From Oscillospiraceae bacterium (GTDB lineage Bacteria > Bacillota > Clostridia > Oscillospirales > Oscillospiraceae): a DNA stretch of 64,000 bases. The stretch covers positions 27,516 through 91,515 of the forward strand of contig SVKX01000005.1 in NCBI GenBank assembly GCA_015068225.1, read 5' to 3'. Below, one piece after another: positions 34,343 through 46,379 of the stretch; the stretch's first letter is position 1, and every line of letters begins with the position of its first letter. A model generated the notes under the pieces. The model was not told the DNA's origin and did not search any database. It saw only the letters and a program-made list of their open reading frames with translations. The position numbers and the translations under genes were made by a program.

Positions 34343-35503
34343 ATGAAACGGATAATCTTTATGCTAGTGGCAGTGAGCCTACTGCTCAGCGGCTGTGCCA
34401 GCCTTTTTGATGGCAGCTATGTTTCTGTAACCCCTCATAAGGAACAGAACACCCAGACAGACAGCGGTTCTATCCATGTAAAGAATTATGATGAGCTTTG
34501 TGACGCGCTTGCCAATATGGCGCAAAGCGGCACAGAGAGTGGTATTCTTTATGTATCCCACTATGATCAGAGCAAAGTGGATGGGGACATGGAAAAGGCT
34601 GTGAAGCGAACGCTGGAAAAAGATCCCATCGCAGCCTATGCGGTGGACGAGGTACAGTGGGAACTGGGTACCAACAGCGGCCAGAGCGCCGTTGCGGTGA
34701 CCATTTCTTATGTCCATGACCGGACAGAGATCCGCAAGATCCGTCAGGCAGAGGATCTGAAAGCTGCGGAATCGATTATCGCAGAGGCCTTGCAGGACTG
34801 TGAGACCGGTGTGGTTTTATATCTGCAGAGCTTTACCAAGACGGATTTTGTCCAGCTGGTAGAGGACTATGCGGACCGGCATCCCCAGTATGTCATGGAG
34901 ACCCCGCAGGTGATTGTAAATCTCTACCCGGATAAGGGCGCGGCCCGGGTGGTGGAACTGAAATTCAGCTATCAGACCAGCCGGGAATCCCTGCGGGCTA
35001 TGCAGAATCAGGTGCGTCCGGTGTTTACATCCGCATCGTTGTATGTCAGCGGCGATGCCCAGGACCGGGAGAAATTCTCTCAGCTCTACTCCTTTTTGAT
35101 GGAGCGCTATGATTATCAACTGGAAACCTCTATTACGCCGGCATACAGCCTGCTGCGGCATGGTGTGGGCGATGCTGAGGCCTTTGCATCGGTATATGCT
35201 GCCATGTGCCGGGCGGCGGGGCTGGAATGCCTGACTGTCAGCGGCACACGCTGGGGTGAGCCCTGGTACTGGAACATGATCGAGGATAACGGAAAGTATT
35301 ACCATGTGGATCTGCTGCGGTGCAGTCAGGAGGAACTGTTCTACGAGCGCACCGATGAGGAAATGGAAGGCTATGTCTGGGACTATTCCGCTTTCCCGAA
35401 AAGCGAGCCGAGTGTGGAGCCCACAGACCCCACAGAACCCGTAGACCCAACGACTCCAACGGAGCAGACACAGGCAACCCAGGCTGCGTCGCCGGAAGCG
35501 TGA
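34343..35503 (+). CDS. Lipoprotein with transglutaminase-like fold lacking Cys and His
   Basis: 386 residues. The lipobox is LLLSGCAS. A middle region resembles the N-terminal part of transglutaminase-domain lipoproteins (two about 80-residue beta-alpha repeats). The C-terminal core reads HGVGDAEAFASVYAAMCRAAGLECLTVSG, then WYWNMIEDNGKYYHVDLLR. In active relatives the first segment has GVCxGYA and the second HAWN; here Cys is replaced by Asp/Ala and His by Tyr, while the final HVD is kept. It is probably a non-catalytic binding domain. A Pro/Thr-rich tail follows. It lies 15 bases after the YitT gene. Confidence 0.82.
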   Translation: MKRIIFMLVAVSLLLSGCASLFDGSYVSVTPHKEQNTQTDSGSIHVKNYDELCDALANMAQSGTESGILYVSHYDQSKVDGDMEKAVKRTLEKDPIAAYAVDEVQWELGTNSGQSAVAVTISYVHDRTEIRKIRQAEDLKAAESIIAEALQDCETGVVLYLQSFTKTDFVQLVEDYADRHPQYVMETPQVIVNLYPDKGAARVVELKFSYQTSRESLRAMQNQVRPVFTSASLYVSGDAQDREKFSQLYSFLMERYDYQLETSITPAYSLLRHGVGDAEAFASVYAAMCRAAGLECLTVSGTRWGEPWYWNMIEDNGKYYHVDLLRCSQEELFYERTDEEMEGYVWDYSAFPKSEPSVEPTDPTEPVDPTTPTEQTQATQAASPEA

Positions 35504-35508
35504 GAATA

Positions 35509-35540
35509 TTTTTTGGCGCACCGTCAGGTGCGCCAAAAAA
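35509..35540. repeat. Extended hairpin before tRNA-Gly
   Basis: TTTTTTGGCGCACC / GGTGCGCCAAAAAA, loop GTCA. The T and A runs are part of the stem, so it is not a canonical terminator on either strand. Confidence 0.6.
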
Positions 35541-35554
35541 TAAGAAAAAAACTA

Positions 35555-35582
35555 TTGACAAATTTTAAAACAGTGCTATAAT
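35555..35582 (+). promoter_or_regulatory. tRNA-Gly promoter
   Basis: Perfect TTGACA (35555-35560), 16 bp spacer, TATAAT (35577-35582) with TGC extension. Confidence 0.85.
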
Positions 35583-35594
35583 GTCACTTGTTAC

Positions 35595-35670
35595 GCGGGT
35601 GTAGCTCATCCGGTAGAGCGCCACCTTGCCAAGGTGGAGGTAGCGAGTTCGAGCCTCGTCACCCGCTCCA
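35595..35670 (+). tRNA. tRNA-Gly (GCC)
   Basis: 76 bases with CCA. Acceptor GCGGGTG / CACCCGC, discriminator T, anticodon loop TTGCCAA (anticodon GCC), T-arm GCGAG TTCGAGC CTCGT. Confidence 0.95.
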
Positions 35671-35675
35671 AATAA

Positions 35676-35708
35676 GAAAAAGTCGCCTTTTGGCGACTTT
35701 TTTCTTTT
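35676..35708 (+). terminator. tRNA-Gly terminator
   Basis: Stem AAAAAGTCGCC / GGCGACTTTTT, T4 loop, T tail. An exact copy is at 35856-35888. Confidence 0.85.
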
Positions 35709-35724
35709 TGTGTAAGTGAAAAAA

Positions 35725-35837
35725 GAGGCTCGAATAATTTAAATGCAACAGTCCTGTGGACTGTTGCTCGCCACCGGCTGGACGGCGGCGACACCATGAT
35801 TTTCGCCCGTTCCCGGGCGAAAATGCAAACGAGCCTC
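35725..35837 (+). repeat. tRNA-tail element B (tRNA-Gly)
   Basis: 113 bp bounded by GAGGCTCG and CGAGCCTC, the inverted T-arm of tRNA-Gly. Inside are TTTAAATGC, a perfect 10 bp stem hairpin GCAACAGTCC / GGACTGTTGC, a TCGCC...GGCGA hairpin containing GGCTGGACGGCGGC, CACCATGATT, and an 8 bp hairpin TTCGCCCG / CGGGCGAA followed by AATGCAAACGAG. It is the best preserved of the four. Confidence 0.85.
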
Positions 35838-35888
35838 GTCACCCGCTCCAAATAAGAAAAAGTCGCCTTTTGGCGACTTTTTTCTTTT
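35830..35888 (+). repeat. Direct copy of tRNA-Gly 3' end plus terminator
   Basis: 59 bases identical to 35650-35708, covering the T-loop, acceptor 3' strand, CCA, trailer and the whole terminator hairpin; offset exactly 180 bp. Confidence 0.95.
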
Positions 35889-35905
35889 GAAGTTATAAAA
35901 ACAAT

Positions 35906-36871
35906 TCAGACGCTCAAATAGCTGGCGATTGCCTGAGTTTCCAGTGTTATGCCAAACCGGGCGGTTAGGTAATCCAAACATCCTTCTGTATAGGGGTTGC
36001 AGTTTAGCAGAAGTGCAACTTGCGAGAGCACTTTTTCCGGAGGGATCCGGCCCAAAGTCAGGTTTTGATATAAGCCGTTTGCACGATTGTTATCCTGCTC
36101 GTTAGGATACCATACGTCGAATCCCCGCTGATTCAAACGGAAGGTTAAGGATAAGAATACACGCCAGTAGTCAATGTATGCGCGCTCCATTAAAAGGTCC
36201 AGATTTATCCTGCCAAAAAGTTCTGCGCGCTGTTTTTGTGTAACATTGGCGTTTTTGATGTCGATTTCCGCGATTGTATTTACGGCAGCATTGACCGCAA
36301 GGGCAGCGGCAAATCCGCCCAGACCGTGAAACACCATGCCGGGCATCATGTTGTATACTTTGATCTTCTTATCCTGGTTTGCTTCGATGGTTTTATTGAA
36401 GCTTTCGATCACCACGTCCACATCTTCGCCACACAGGCAAAAATCGGCGGTATGCTGGGACTCGAACTGCTCAGGAGAAATATCATAGATATCAGCCTGT
36501 GCCAGAATGCGCATAGCGGTATCGATCAATGGCTTCCGGTGCTTGCTGTAAATCTCGGGAAAAACTGTTAAAAAGGAGTCAAGATTGGTGATACGCGCCC
36601 AATATTCGTTTCTTAGATCGTTGGCTTTTATTCTGGCAATTCTGCTGAATTGCTTGCGGTAATTATTAAAAGCGTCCATCTCCGGGGAAATGGTTATGAG
36701 TTGTCCGCATAACGAAAAAACGGTTTCTTTTCCCGGTGCAAAATCAATATTGAAATCCTTGCAACCAGATGCAGAGGCGCCTGCATTGGGCTTTTTTATA
36801 GCCTTTCCGCACTCATGGCAGAAAGCAGCGGTGTCCCGCACCTGAGTTCCACAGTTTGTACAAAATGGCAT
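35906..36871 (-). CDS. Zinc-ribbon protein of unknown function
   Basis: 321 residues. The N terminus MPFCTNCGTQVRDTAAFCHECGKAIKK is a zinc ribbon (CxxC, CxxC). The rest is mainly helical. A Gly/Ala-rich hydrophobic stretch MVFHGLGGFAAALAVNAAVNTIAEI at about residues 182-206 could insert in a membrane. I recognise no domain beyond the ribbon. ATG 36871 follows GGGGGGATC. It is convergent with the tRNA-Gly element and co-directional with the next upstream lipoprotein gene. Confidence 0.8.
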   Translation of the reverse strand: MPFCTNCGTQVRDTAAFCHECGKAIKKPNAGASASGCKDFNIDFAPGKETVFSLCGQLITISPEMDAFNNYRKQFSRIARIKANDLRNEYWARITNLDSFLTVFPEIYSKHRKPLIDTAMRILAQADIYDISPEQFESQHTADFCLCGEDVDVVIESFNKTIEANQDKKIKVYNMMPGMVFHGLGGFAAALAVNAAVNTIAEIDIKNANVTQKQRAELFGRINLDLLMERAYIDYWRVFLSLTFRLNQRGFDVWYPNEQDNNRANGLYQNLTLGRIPPEKVLSQVALLLNCNPYTEGCLDYLTARFGITLETQAIASYLSV

Positions 36872-36969
36872 ATGGATCCCCCCATAAGCAGTTTGTTCCA
36901 ATATACCATAGATCCCCATATTCCGCAATAAAATTTTGTGTCTGAAAAAAAGTGCCTGTTTTTGGCTGA

Positions 36970-37395
36970 TTATGCGATATCACTTTCCATTTGCCCCAGA
37001 ATCTCTCCCAGCTCCTCGGCTTTTGCCGGATCGATCTTTTGCCATTTGCCGCCGTCTTCCATCATATACCGGTCGCCCACCTGCCGGTAGGTCTTTTGAA
37101 AGCCGTCAGAATAGGAAAGAATAATGTGAATGTCACTGCCCTCTGCTGTTTCCGGATCCTCCTCCGGCGTGCCATAGGGATCGATCAGGCGCAGGTAATT
37201 CATGACTTTTCTCATTTTTTCGTCGCTTGTATAACGGCGCTGAGTGCGGATAGGGCCGTTTTTATATGTTACAGTTACGGAGGTTACCGCACGGTAAATC
37301 GGCTGGCTGGCGCCCGGCAGGGGCTGACGATGGCAGCCGGAAAGAAGAAGCACAAGCAGGGCAAGCATGATACAAATTTTGCTGATTTTTCTCAC
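36970..37395 (-). CDS. Putative lipoprotein, paralogue of the one at 23409
   Basis: 141 residues with lipobox LLLLSGCH after a signal peptide. The small domain has VTSVTVTYKNGP, RRYTSDEKMRKVMNYLRL and IILSYSDGFQKTY. The order and spacing of these motifs match the lipoprotein at 23409-23828. Start GTG 37395 with AAAGGAGGG upstream. Function unknown. Confidence 0.8.
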   Translation of the reverse strand: MRKISKICIMLALLVLLLSGCHRQPLPGASQPIYRAVTSVTVTYKNGPIRTQRRYTSDEKMRKVMNYLRLIDPYGTPEEDPETAEGSDIHIILSYSDGFQKTYRQVGDRYMMEDGGKWQKIDPAKAEELGEILGQMESDIA

Positions 37396-37482
37396 ACAAA
37401 TCCCTCCTTTGTAATTAGCATGTACGCAGCAATGGTTGATTATATGTGAGAATATCAGTAAAAATTAACGAAAAAAACCATG

Positions 37483-37511
37483 AAAAAGCTCCGCTTTCCA
37501 GCGGAGCTTTT
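37483..37511 (-). terminator. Terminator of asnS
   Basis: Stem AAAAGCTCCGC / GCGGAGCTTTT; minus strand ends in TTTTTC. Confidence 0.8.
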
Positions 37512-37516
37512 GTTTA

Positions 37517-38908
37517 TTACAGTTCGCAGTTGCCTACGGTTCTGGGGAAGGGGAGAACATCCCGGATGTTGCCCATGCCGGTCAGATACATGACGCACCG
37601 CTCGAAGCCCAGACCGAAGCCTGCATGACGGCAGGAGCCGTATTTGCGCAGGTCCATATAGAAGCCGTAGTCCTCGGGGTTCATACCCAGCTCTTCAATG
37701 CGGGCCTTCAGAACATCGTAGTTGTCCTCGCGCTGGCTGCCACCGGTGATCTCACCGACACCGGGCACCAGGCAGTCCACCGCGGCAACGGTCTTGCCGT
37801 CGGGGTTCAGCTTCATATAGAAAGCCTTGATGTCCTTGGGATAGTCGGTGACGAAGACGGGCTTCTTGAAGATCACTTCCGTCAGATACCGCTCGTGCTC
37901 AGTCTGCAGGTCGCAGCCCCAGCTGACGGGATACTCAAACTGGTCGTTGTGCTTTTCCAGCAGGGCCACGGCATCGGTGTAGGTGATGCGGCCGAAATCA
38001 TTGTTCAGAATGTTATTCAGCCGGTCCAGCAGACCCTTGTCAACAAACTGGTTGAAGAACTCCATTTCCTCCGGTGCATGCTCCAGCACATAGGAGATGA
38101 TATACTTCAGCATATCCTCCTCCACCCGCAGCAGATCATCCAGATCGGCAAACGCCATTTCCGGTTCGATCATCCAGAACTCCGCAGCGTGGCGGGTGGT
38201 GTTGGAGTTTTCAGCACGGAAGGTGGGGCCGAAGGTGTAGATGTTGCGGAAAGCCATGGCAAAGGTCTCGCCGTTGAGCTGGCCGGAAACAGTCAGGTTG
38301 GTGGGCTTGCCGTAGAAGTCCTGAGAGAAGTCTACCTTTCCATCCTCGGTCAGGGGAATGTTTTGCAGGTCCAGAGTAGTGACCTGGAACATTTCGCCGG
38401 CGCCTTCGCAGTCAGAACCGGTGATCAGGGGAGTATGGACATAAACGAAATCCCGATCCTGGAAAAACTGATGGATAGCCATGGCAGCAAGGCTGCGGAT
38501 ACGGAACACTGCCTGGAAGGTGTTGGCCCGGGGGCGCAGATGGGTGATGCTGCGCAGAAACTCCAGGGTATGGCGCTTGGGCTGCAGGGGATAGTCACCA
38601 GTGGAAGCACCCTCTACGGTGACAGAGGAGGCCTGAATCTCAAAGGGCTGCTTGGAATCCGGAGTCAGCACCAGTGTGCCCTTGACGATCAGTGCCGCGC
38701 CAATGTTGATCTTGGAAACCTCCTGGAAATTCTCCAGCTTATCATCATAAACCACCTGAACAGGGGTAAAATAAGTGCCGTCATTGAGAACGATAAAGCC
38801 AAACTGCTTGGAGGGCCGGCGATTGCGCACCCAACCGCCAATTTCAATTTCCTGACCTGCATATTTGGCAGTGTTTTTAAACAGTTCTCTTACAGAAATC
38901 AGTTCCAT
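37517..38908 (-). CDS. asnS: Asparaginyl-tRNA synthetase
   Basis: 463 residues, class IIb. An N-terminal OB-fold anticodon domain ([25 protein letters not shown]) leads to the catalytic domain with motif 2 [21 protein letters not shown] and motif 3 [22 protein letters not shown]. Asn specificity fits the TTRHAAEF segment and the length. ATG 38908 has GAAGGA upstream; the further upstream ATG would place the RBS inside the gene. It has its own promoter and terminator. Confidence 0.97.
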   Translation of the reverse strand: MELISVRELFKNTAKYAGQEIEIGGWVRNRRPSKQFGFIVLNDGTYFTPVQVVYDDKLENFQEVSKINIGAALIVKGTLVLTPDSKQPFEIQASSVTVEGASTGDYPLQPKRHTLEFLRSITHLRPRANTFQAVFRIRSLAAMAIHQFFQDRDFVYVHTPLITGSDCEGAGEMFQVTTLDLQNIPLTEDGKVDFSQDFYGKPTNLTVSGQLNGETFAMAFRNIYTFGPTFRAENSNTTRHAAEFWMIEPEMAFADLDDLLRVEEDMLKYIISYVLEHAPEEMEFFNQFVDKGLLDRLNNILNNDFGRITYTDAVALLEKHNDQFEYPVSWGCDLQTEHERYLTEVIFKKPVFVTDYPKDIKAFYMKLNPDGKTVAAVDCLVPGVGEITGGSQREDNYDVLKARIEELGMNPEDYGFYMDLRKYGSCRHAGFGLGFERCVMYLTGMGNIRDVLPFPRTVGNCEL

Positions 38909-38943
38909 ATTCCGTCCTTCTTTCATTGGGAAAAATATAGTTA

Positions 38944-38972
38944 AGTATACGCCAAATTGACAGAATTTACAA
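38944..38972 (-). promoter_or_regulatory. asnS promoter
   Basis: Minus strand TTGTAA (38967-38972), 17 bp spacer, TATACT (38944-38949). No T-box-sized leader is present. Confidence 0.7.
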
Positions 38973-39036
38973 GGGGGAGTGGGTATTTTTGTGGGAAAAT
39001 ATCAAAGATTCCTCCGGCATTGCCTCTGGTTTATGG

Positions 39037-39070
39037 AAAAAGCCCTCCGATTTTCCGTCGGAGGGCTTTT
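39037..39070 (-). terminator. ATP synthase operon terminator
   Basis: Stem AAAAGCCCTCCGA / TCGGAGGGCTTTT right after atpC. Confidence 0.85.
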
Positions 39071-39071
39071 C

Positions 39072-41002
<1,931 letters not shown>

Positions 41003-41845
41003 TTAAGAACCTGCGACGATCTCAGTAATCTCCTGTGTGATGGCGGCCTGACGGGCCTGATTGAATTTCAGGCTCAGATCCGCAATCATTTCATCGGCAT
41101 TCTGGGTGGCAGAGTCCATGGCAGTCCGGCGGGCGGCCTGCTCAGCAGCACGGCTCTCGCACAGAGCACCGTAAAGGACACCGCCCAGATATTCGGGCAC
41201 GATCTGCTCGAATACTTCCGTGCTGTCCGGCTCGTAGAGAATGTCGGAAGCGGTGGCTTCTTCGGCATGAGGCTCCTGCAGCAGTGGCAGCATCCGCAGT
41301 GTGGCAGGGGTCTGGGAAAGGACGGATACAAAATTGGTATATCCAATATAGATCTCATCATATTCTCCGCTGCGGTAAGCCTTCGTAAGCTGCTTGGCAA
41401 TGGAGAAGCAGTCACCAATGGAAACATCTGCCGCTTCGGCATAGGTTTCCGTCAGCGCGGGAACGCCGTGGGAGCGGAAATAGTCTACTGCCTTCTTGCC
41501 GATGGGCAGGACAGTCACATTTTTGTCTGCCATTTCTGCGGTCACCAGCTTCAGAATGTTGCTGTTGTAGCCACCGGCTAGACCTCTGTCACCGGCGATG
41601 ACCACATACATGGATTTTTTGACTTCCCGTTTTGTCAGGTAAGGGGAGGAGAAGTCAGAGTTGGAATTTACGATATCCGTAATGGTGGAATAGAGGATCT
41701 CAAAATAGGGGCGGGAGTTGAGTACCCGCGCCTGGGCGTGGCGCAGCTTGGAAGCAGCCACCATTTCCATAGCCTTGGTGATCTGTTTGGTGGATTCCAT
41801 GCTGCGGATGCGATTTTTGATCTCCTTGGTGGATACGCCAGCCAT
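41003..41845 (-). CDS. atpG: ATP synthase gamma subunit
   Basis: 280 residues, central rotor stalk. The N terminus is EIKNRIRSMESTKQITKAMEMVAASKL and the C terminus DSATQNADEMIADLSLKFNQARQAAITQEITEIVAG, both highly conserved. GDRGLAGGYN is the mid-domain mark. Confidence 0.97.
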   Translation of the reverse strand: MAGVSTKEIKNRIRSMESTKQITKAMEMVAASKLRHAQARVLNSRPYFEILYSTITDIVNSNSDFSSPYLTKREVKKSMYVVIAGDRGLAGGYNSNILKLVTAEMADKNVTVLPIGKKAVDYFRSHGVPALTETYAEAADVSIGDCFSIAKQLTKAYRSGEYDEIYIGYTNFVSVLSQTPATLRMLPLLQEPHAEEATASDILYEPDSTEVFEQIVPEYLGGVLYGALCESRAAEQAARRTAMDSATQNADEMIADLSLKFNQARQAAITQEITEIVAGS

Positions 41846-41859
41846 GCTTTACTCCTTCC

Positions 41860-43374
<1,515 letters not shown>

Positions 43375-43393
43375 ACTGTCCCTGCTTTCTACA

Positions 43394-43933
43394 TCAGAGT
43401 ACGGTGTTTTTCAGCATAGCGCGGACAGAATCCAAGCGATGGGAAACGGTATCGTCCAGTCGCTTGCCGTCATAGTCCAGGCGCACACCGCCGAGGATGC
43501 CGGGATCTACCCGGTTTGTAAGCTCGACCTTTTTGCCGGTGAGGGTGCTGAGCTTACCGGTCAGCTTTTCAGACTGCTCAGCCGTCAGGGAAACGGCGGT
43601 CACAGCAGTTACCGGCAAAATGTTATTGTCCACATTATAGTGCTGGCGGTATGCCGCCACGCAATCGGAGAAATGGCGGGCATAGCCCTTTTCGGTGAGG
43701 ATCTTCAGAAAATTCAGCACATAGCTGTGCAGCTTTCCCTGAAAACCTGCGTCAATGACGCTGCACCGCTCCTGCTTGGGCAGGTTAGGGGATTGCAGAA
43801 GCCGCAGAAAGTCCGGCTCCTGACGGAAGCTCTCGTCCAAAACTGTGATCTGACCCAGAATGGTATCTGCCAGATTTTCAGATTTTGCCAGATCGTAAAG
43901 AGCCTCGCCGTAAGCGCTTCCAACCTCTGTCAT
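43394..43933 (-). CDS. atpH: ATP synthase delta subunit
   Basis: 179 residues. N-terminal [21 protein letters not shown] and C-terminal [41 protein letters not shown] are the family ends. It forms the peripheral stalk cap. Overlaps atpF by 4 bases. Confidence 0.95.
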   Translation of the reverse strand: MTEVGSAYGEALYDLAKSENLADTILGQITVLDESFRQEPDFLRLLQSPNLPKQERCSVIDAGFQGKLHSYVLNFLKILTEKGYARHFSDCVAAYRQHYNVDNNILPVTAVTAVSLTAEQSEKLTGKLSTLTGKKVELTNRVDPGILGGVRLDYDGKRLDDTVSHRLDSVRAMLKNTVL

Positions 43934-44430
43934 ACCTGATCACCCAATTCGTTGATGAAGTTGTCCACCAGCTGTGCCTGATCAGCAGCATTCAGCTCGC
44001 GACCAACGACCTTTTCAGCAATGGCGATAGCCATGCCGGAGATCTCGTCCTTGGCGTCATTGATGGCCTTCTTCTTTTCCATGGCGATGTCGGCGGCAGC
44101 CTTGTTCAGCATCTGGGATGCTTCGGCGTTTGCCTGACGAAGGATCTCCTCCTCCCGGCTCTGGCCACGGGCAACTGCTTCCTTCACGATGCGATCGCCG
44201 GTTTCCATGGCGGCAGAGAGCTTTTCCTTATACTCCTCCTCCATGGCCTTTGCGCTGCTGCGGGCAGAATCCGCATCGGCGTACATATCGTCGATCTCTT
44301 TCTGGCGGTCATCAATGATCTTCGTCACAGGGCCGAACAGGAATTTCCTTGCTACAAAAAAGATGGTCAGGGTGTTGAGCAAAGTAAACAGCGCAGTCCA
44401 GGGATTGACACCCAAAAATGATTCAAACAC
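43930..44430 (-). CDS. atpF: ATP synthase b subunit
   Basis: 166 residues: an N-terminal membrane helix (WTALFTLLNTLTIFFVARKFLF) followed by a long coiled coil beginning GPVTKIIDDRQKEIDDMYADADSARS. Peripheral stalk. A single b gene, so a homodimer is expected. Confidence 0.95.
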   Translation of the reverse strand: MFESFLGVNPWTALFTLLNTLTIFFVARKFLFGPVTKIIDDRQKEIDDMYADADSARSSAKAMEEEYKEKLSAAMETGDRIVKEAVARGQSREEEILRQANAEASQMLNKAAADIAMEKKKAINDAKDEISGMAIAIAEKVVGRELNAADQAQLVDNFINELGDQV

Positions 44431-44465
44431 TTGCTTTGCTCCTTTCTAAGAATTTGGAAAGGGGC

Positions 44466-44711
44466 TTACAGCAGGAACAGAATCAGGAAGGCAATGATCA
44501 GAGAGTAGATACCGGTGGTCTCTGCGATGGCACAGCCCATGATCATGGTGCTGCGCAGTGTGCCGGTGGCTTCAGGCTGACGGGCCATGCCGTCCAGAGC
44601 GTGAGCAACAGCGGTACCTTCACCGATACCGGGGCCGATAGCACCGATACCCATACACAGACCTGCGCCGAGAGCCTTGCCGGCGATTGCGATTGCAGAA
44701 GCTAAATCCAT
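44466..44711 (-). CDS. atpE: ATP synthase c subunit with sodium-binding residue set
   Basis: 81 residues, two membrane helices with the polar loop ARQPE. The ion site is Glu64 in AIAETTGIY. Glu31 (GIGEG), Thr65, Thr66 and Tyr69 correspond to Gln32, Ser66, Thr67 and Tyr70 of the Ilyobacter tartaricus sodium ring. The double-Glu form is known from clostridial sodium ATP synthases. Sodium coupling is therefore inferred. It has an RBS AGGAGG 9 bases upstream. Confidence 0.95.
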   Translation of the reverse strand: MDLASAIAIAGKALGAGLCMGIGAIGPGIGEGTAVAHALDGMARQPEATGTLRSTMIMGCAIAETTGIYSLIIAFLILFLL

Positions 44712-44759
44712 AAAAAGTTCCTCCTAAAAATGTTTATATAAATTTATGGGATGATGGGA

Positions 44760-45659
44760 TTATTCTGCCCCGGCCGTTTCCGGGGAGGGCAGGGATCCGG
44801 CAATGTAGACCATGGTCAGCAGTGTGAACACATAGGCCTGTACGAAACCGGAGAACAAATCAAAGTAACAGCTCAGCACGGCAGGAATACCGTAGGTAAG
44901 AATAGGAACACCGGACAGAATACCGGCGGCCTGCAGCAGACCAAAGAGACCCAACACGGCGGAGATGACACCGAATACGAGGCCTACCTTTTTGCCGCTC
45001 TTTTTCCACAAGAGGACCAGCGCAGCTCCGGCAACCAGAAGGATCACGGAAACCAGTATGCCGCTGGCGGCGATAAAATTCAAAACCAAAGCGGAAGCCA
45101 TGCTCAGGGCTGCGTACAGCAGCGCGGTGATAACACCGCCGCCTGCCACGTTGCCAAAGTGACGGAAGGCCATGGAAATGGGCTGGGCGATCTCAGAGAC
45201 GATGTTCATGGGTGTCATGATCACGATGGGTTCCGTAAATCCCTTAAGCCAGCCAAGAAAGCCGTTATTTTTAATGTTATTGTACCAGATGATGGCAGTG
45301 ACCATAACAGCCCATACGATGGTGGTGCTCAGATCTGCCGTGGTGGATCGCAGGAAGCCGGTCAGGCCGATGAAGGAGCCAAAGATGGAACTGAGGAAAA
45401 TGGTGCCAATAAAAGGAGCCCAGTGGATATTGTGTTCGCCCATGGATTCGGCAACCATGTTGCGCAGCATCATGACGCCCTTTTCAACCAGTACCTGCTT
45501 GCCATCGGGCCGTTTTTTGAGATTTTTACCGAAATAGACGAAGGCCCAGCATAGCAGGGCAGTTACGATCAGAGAAGAGATGGTGGTCTGTGTGATGTTG
45601 ATTCCACCGAAAATGGGAATGGTGAAGTAAATAAACGCACCGGTGACTTCCAATTCCAT
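44760..45659 (-). CDS. atpB: ATP synthase a subunit
   Basis: 299 residues, five or six membrane helices. The essential Arg is in ISMAFRHFGNVAGGGVI. An insertion KKSGKKVGLVFGVISAVLGLFG adds length beyond the usual about 230-250. Stator channel for the coupling ion. Between atpI and atpE with short gaps. Confidence 0.95.
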   Translation of the reverse strand: MELEVTGAFIYFTIPIFGGINITQTTISSLIVTALLCWAFVYFGKNLKKRPDGKQVLVEKGVMMLRNMVAESMGEHNIHWAPFIGTIFLSSIFGSFIGLTGFLRSTTADLSTTIVWAVMVTAIIWYNNIKNNGFLGWLKGFTEPIVIMTPMNIVSEIAQPISMAFRHFGNVAGGGVITALLYAALSMASALVLNFIAASGILVSVILLVAGAALVLLWKKSGKKVGLVFGVISAVLGLFGLLQAAGILSGVPILTYGIPAVLSCYFDLFSGFVQAYVFTLLTMVYIAGSLPSPETAGAE

Positions 45660-45665
45660 AAGCAG

Positions 45666-46061
45666 TTACGCACCTTTCTTTCTGAAAAATTCCGCAATGG
45701 TCAGACTGGGACGCACGAACAGCAAGGGCAGCACCAGAGCGATCACATTGAACACACCGCTTTTGCCGCAGGCAAACAGGATTACCGCCAGAAGCAATAG
45801 CCGGATAGGGTAGGAACTGCGGATCAGTTTCTGTCCGCCCTCCACATCCTGCCGTTCCGCTCTGTCTGCTGCGAGGGAGGCAACGATGGCCATAAAGAAA
45901 AAATTGAGAATTGCCACTGCACCACCGACAATGCCGCCCAATGCGACTTTCGTATCGAAGTATCCAAGCAGGGTGAAAATGCCAACCATAGCGGCTGTGC
46001 AAGCCACAACACCAATGCTGACGATGGCGGTTTCTTTAAATACGATTTTGCGGGAATCCAT
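45666..46061 (-). CDS. atpI: ATP synthase subunit I
   Basis: 131 residues with four hydrophobic segments: ETAIVSIGVVACTAAMVGIFTLLG, ALGGIVGGAVAILNFFFMAIVASLA, RLLLLAVILFACG and FNVIALVLPLLFVRPSLTIAEF. Position directly before atpB and the size match AtpI, which aids c-ring assembly. Confidence 0.88.
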   Translation of the reverse strand: MDSRKIVFKETAIVSIGVVACTAAMVGIFTLLGYFDTKVALGGIVGGAVAILNFFFMAIVASLAADRAERQDVEGGQKLIRSSYPIRLLLLAVILFACGKSGVFNVIALVLPLLFVRPSLTIAEFFRKKGA

Positions 46062-46077
46062 GGGTTACCTCCCCGAA

Positions 46078-46335
46078 TTAGTCGTGGTCGTTAAAGGAAA
46101 CAGAAGGTGGATCGGAATCTTTGTGCCCCTTGCTAAGGCGGATCATAGCTTTAATGGAGCTACGAAAGCCGTCAAAGGCGGAAATGCCGCCCAGAACGAT
46201 ACCCACCCACAGGGTCCAGTCTCCCCAGCCAAACTGATTCTGCAGCCAGAGCGCCAGCAGAATAAAACCGGCAAAGGGAAGGGCAACGGAAAGCCCCAGC
46301 TGGGTCAGCCATACCAGAAGACTCAGATCCTTCAT
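46078..46335 (-). CDS. atpZ: AtpZ/AtpI-type small membrane protein
   Basis: 85 residues with two membrane helices (LLVWLTQLGLSVALPFAGFILLALWL and WTLWVGIVLGGISAFDGF), matching the AtpZ family at the head of clostridial atp operons. AtpZ has been linked to ion uptake or assembly of the synthase. ATG 46335 has GGGAGAATG upstream; the upstream in-frame ATG at 46401 lies ahead of the -10. Confidence 0.85.
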   Translation of the reverse strand: MKDLSLLVWLTQLGLSVALPFAGFILLALWLQNQFGWGDWTLWVGIVLGGISAFDGFRSSIKAMIRLSKGHKDSDPPSVSFNDHD

Positions 46336-46379
46336 ATCATTCTCCCAAAGTCTCACAAAGCCTAAAAACCTACCCATAC

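Noticed and set aside
38909..38943. T-box leader before asnS
   Set aside because: The leader from the promoter to the start is only about 30 bases, far too short for a T-box.
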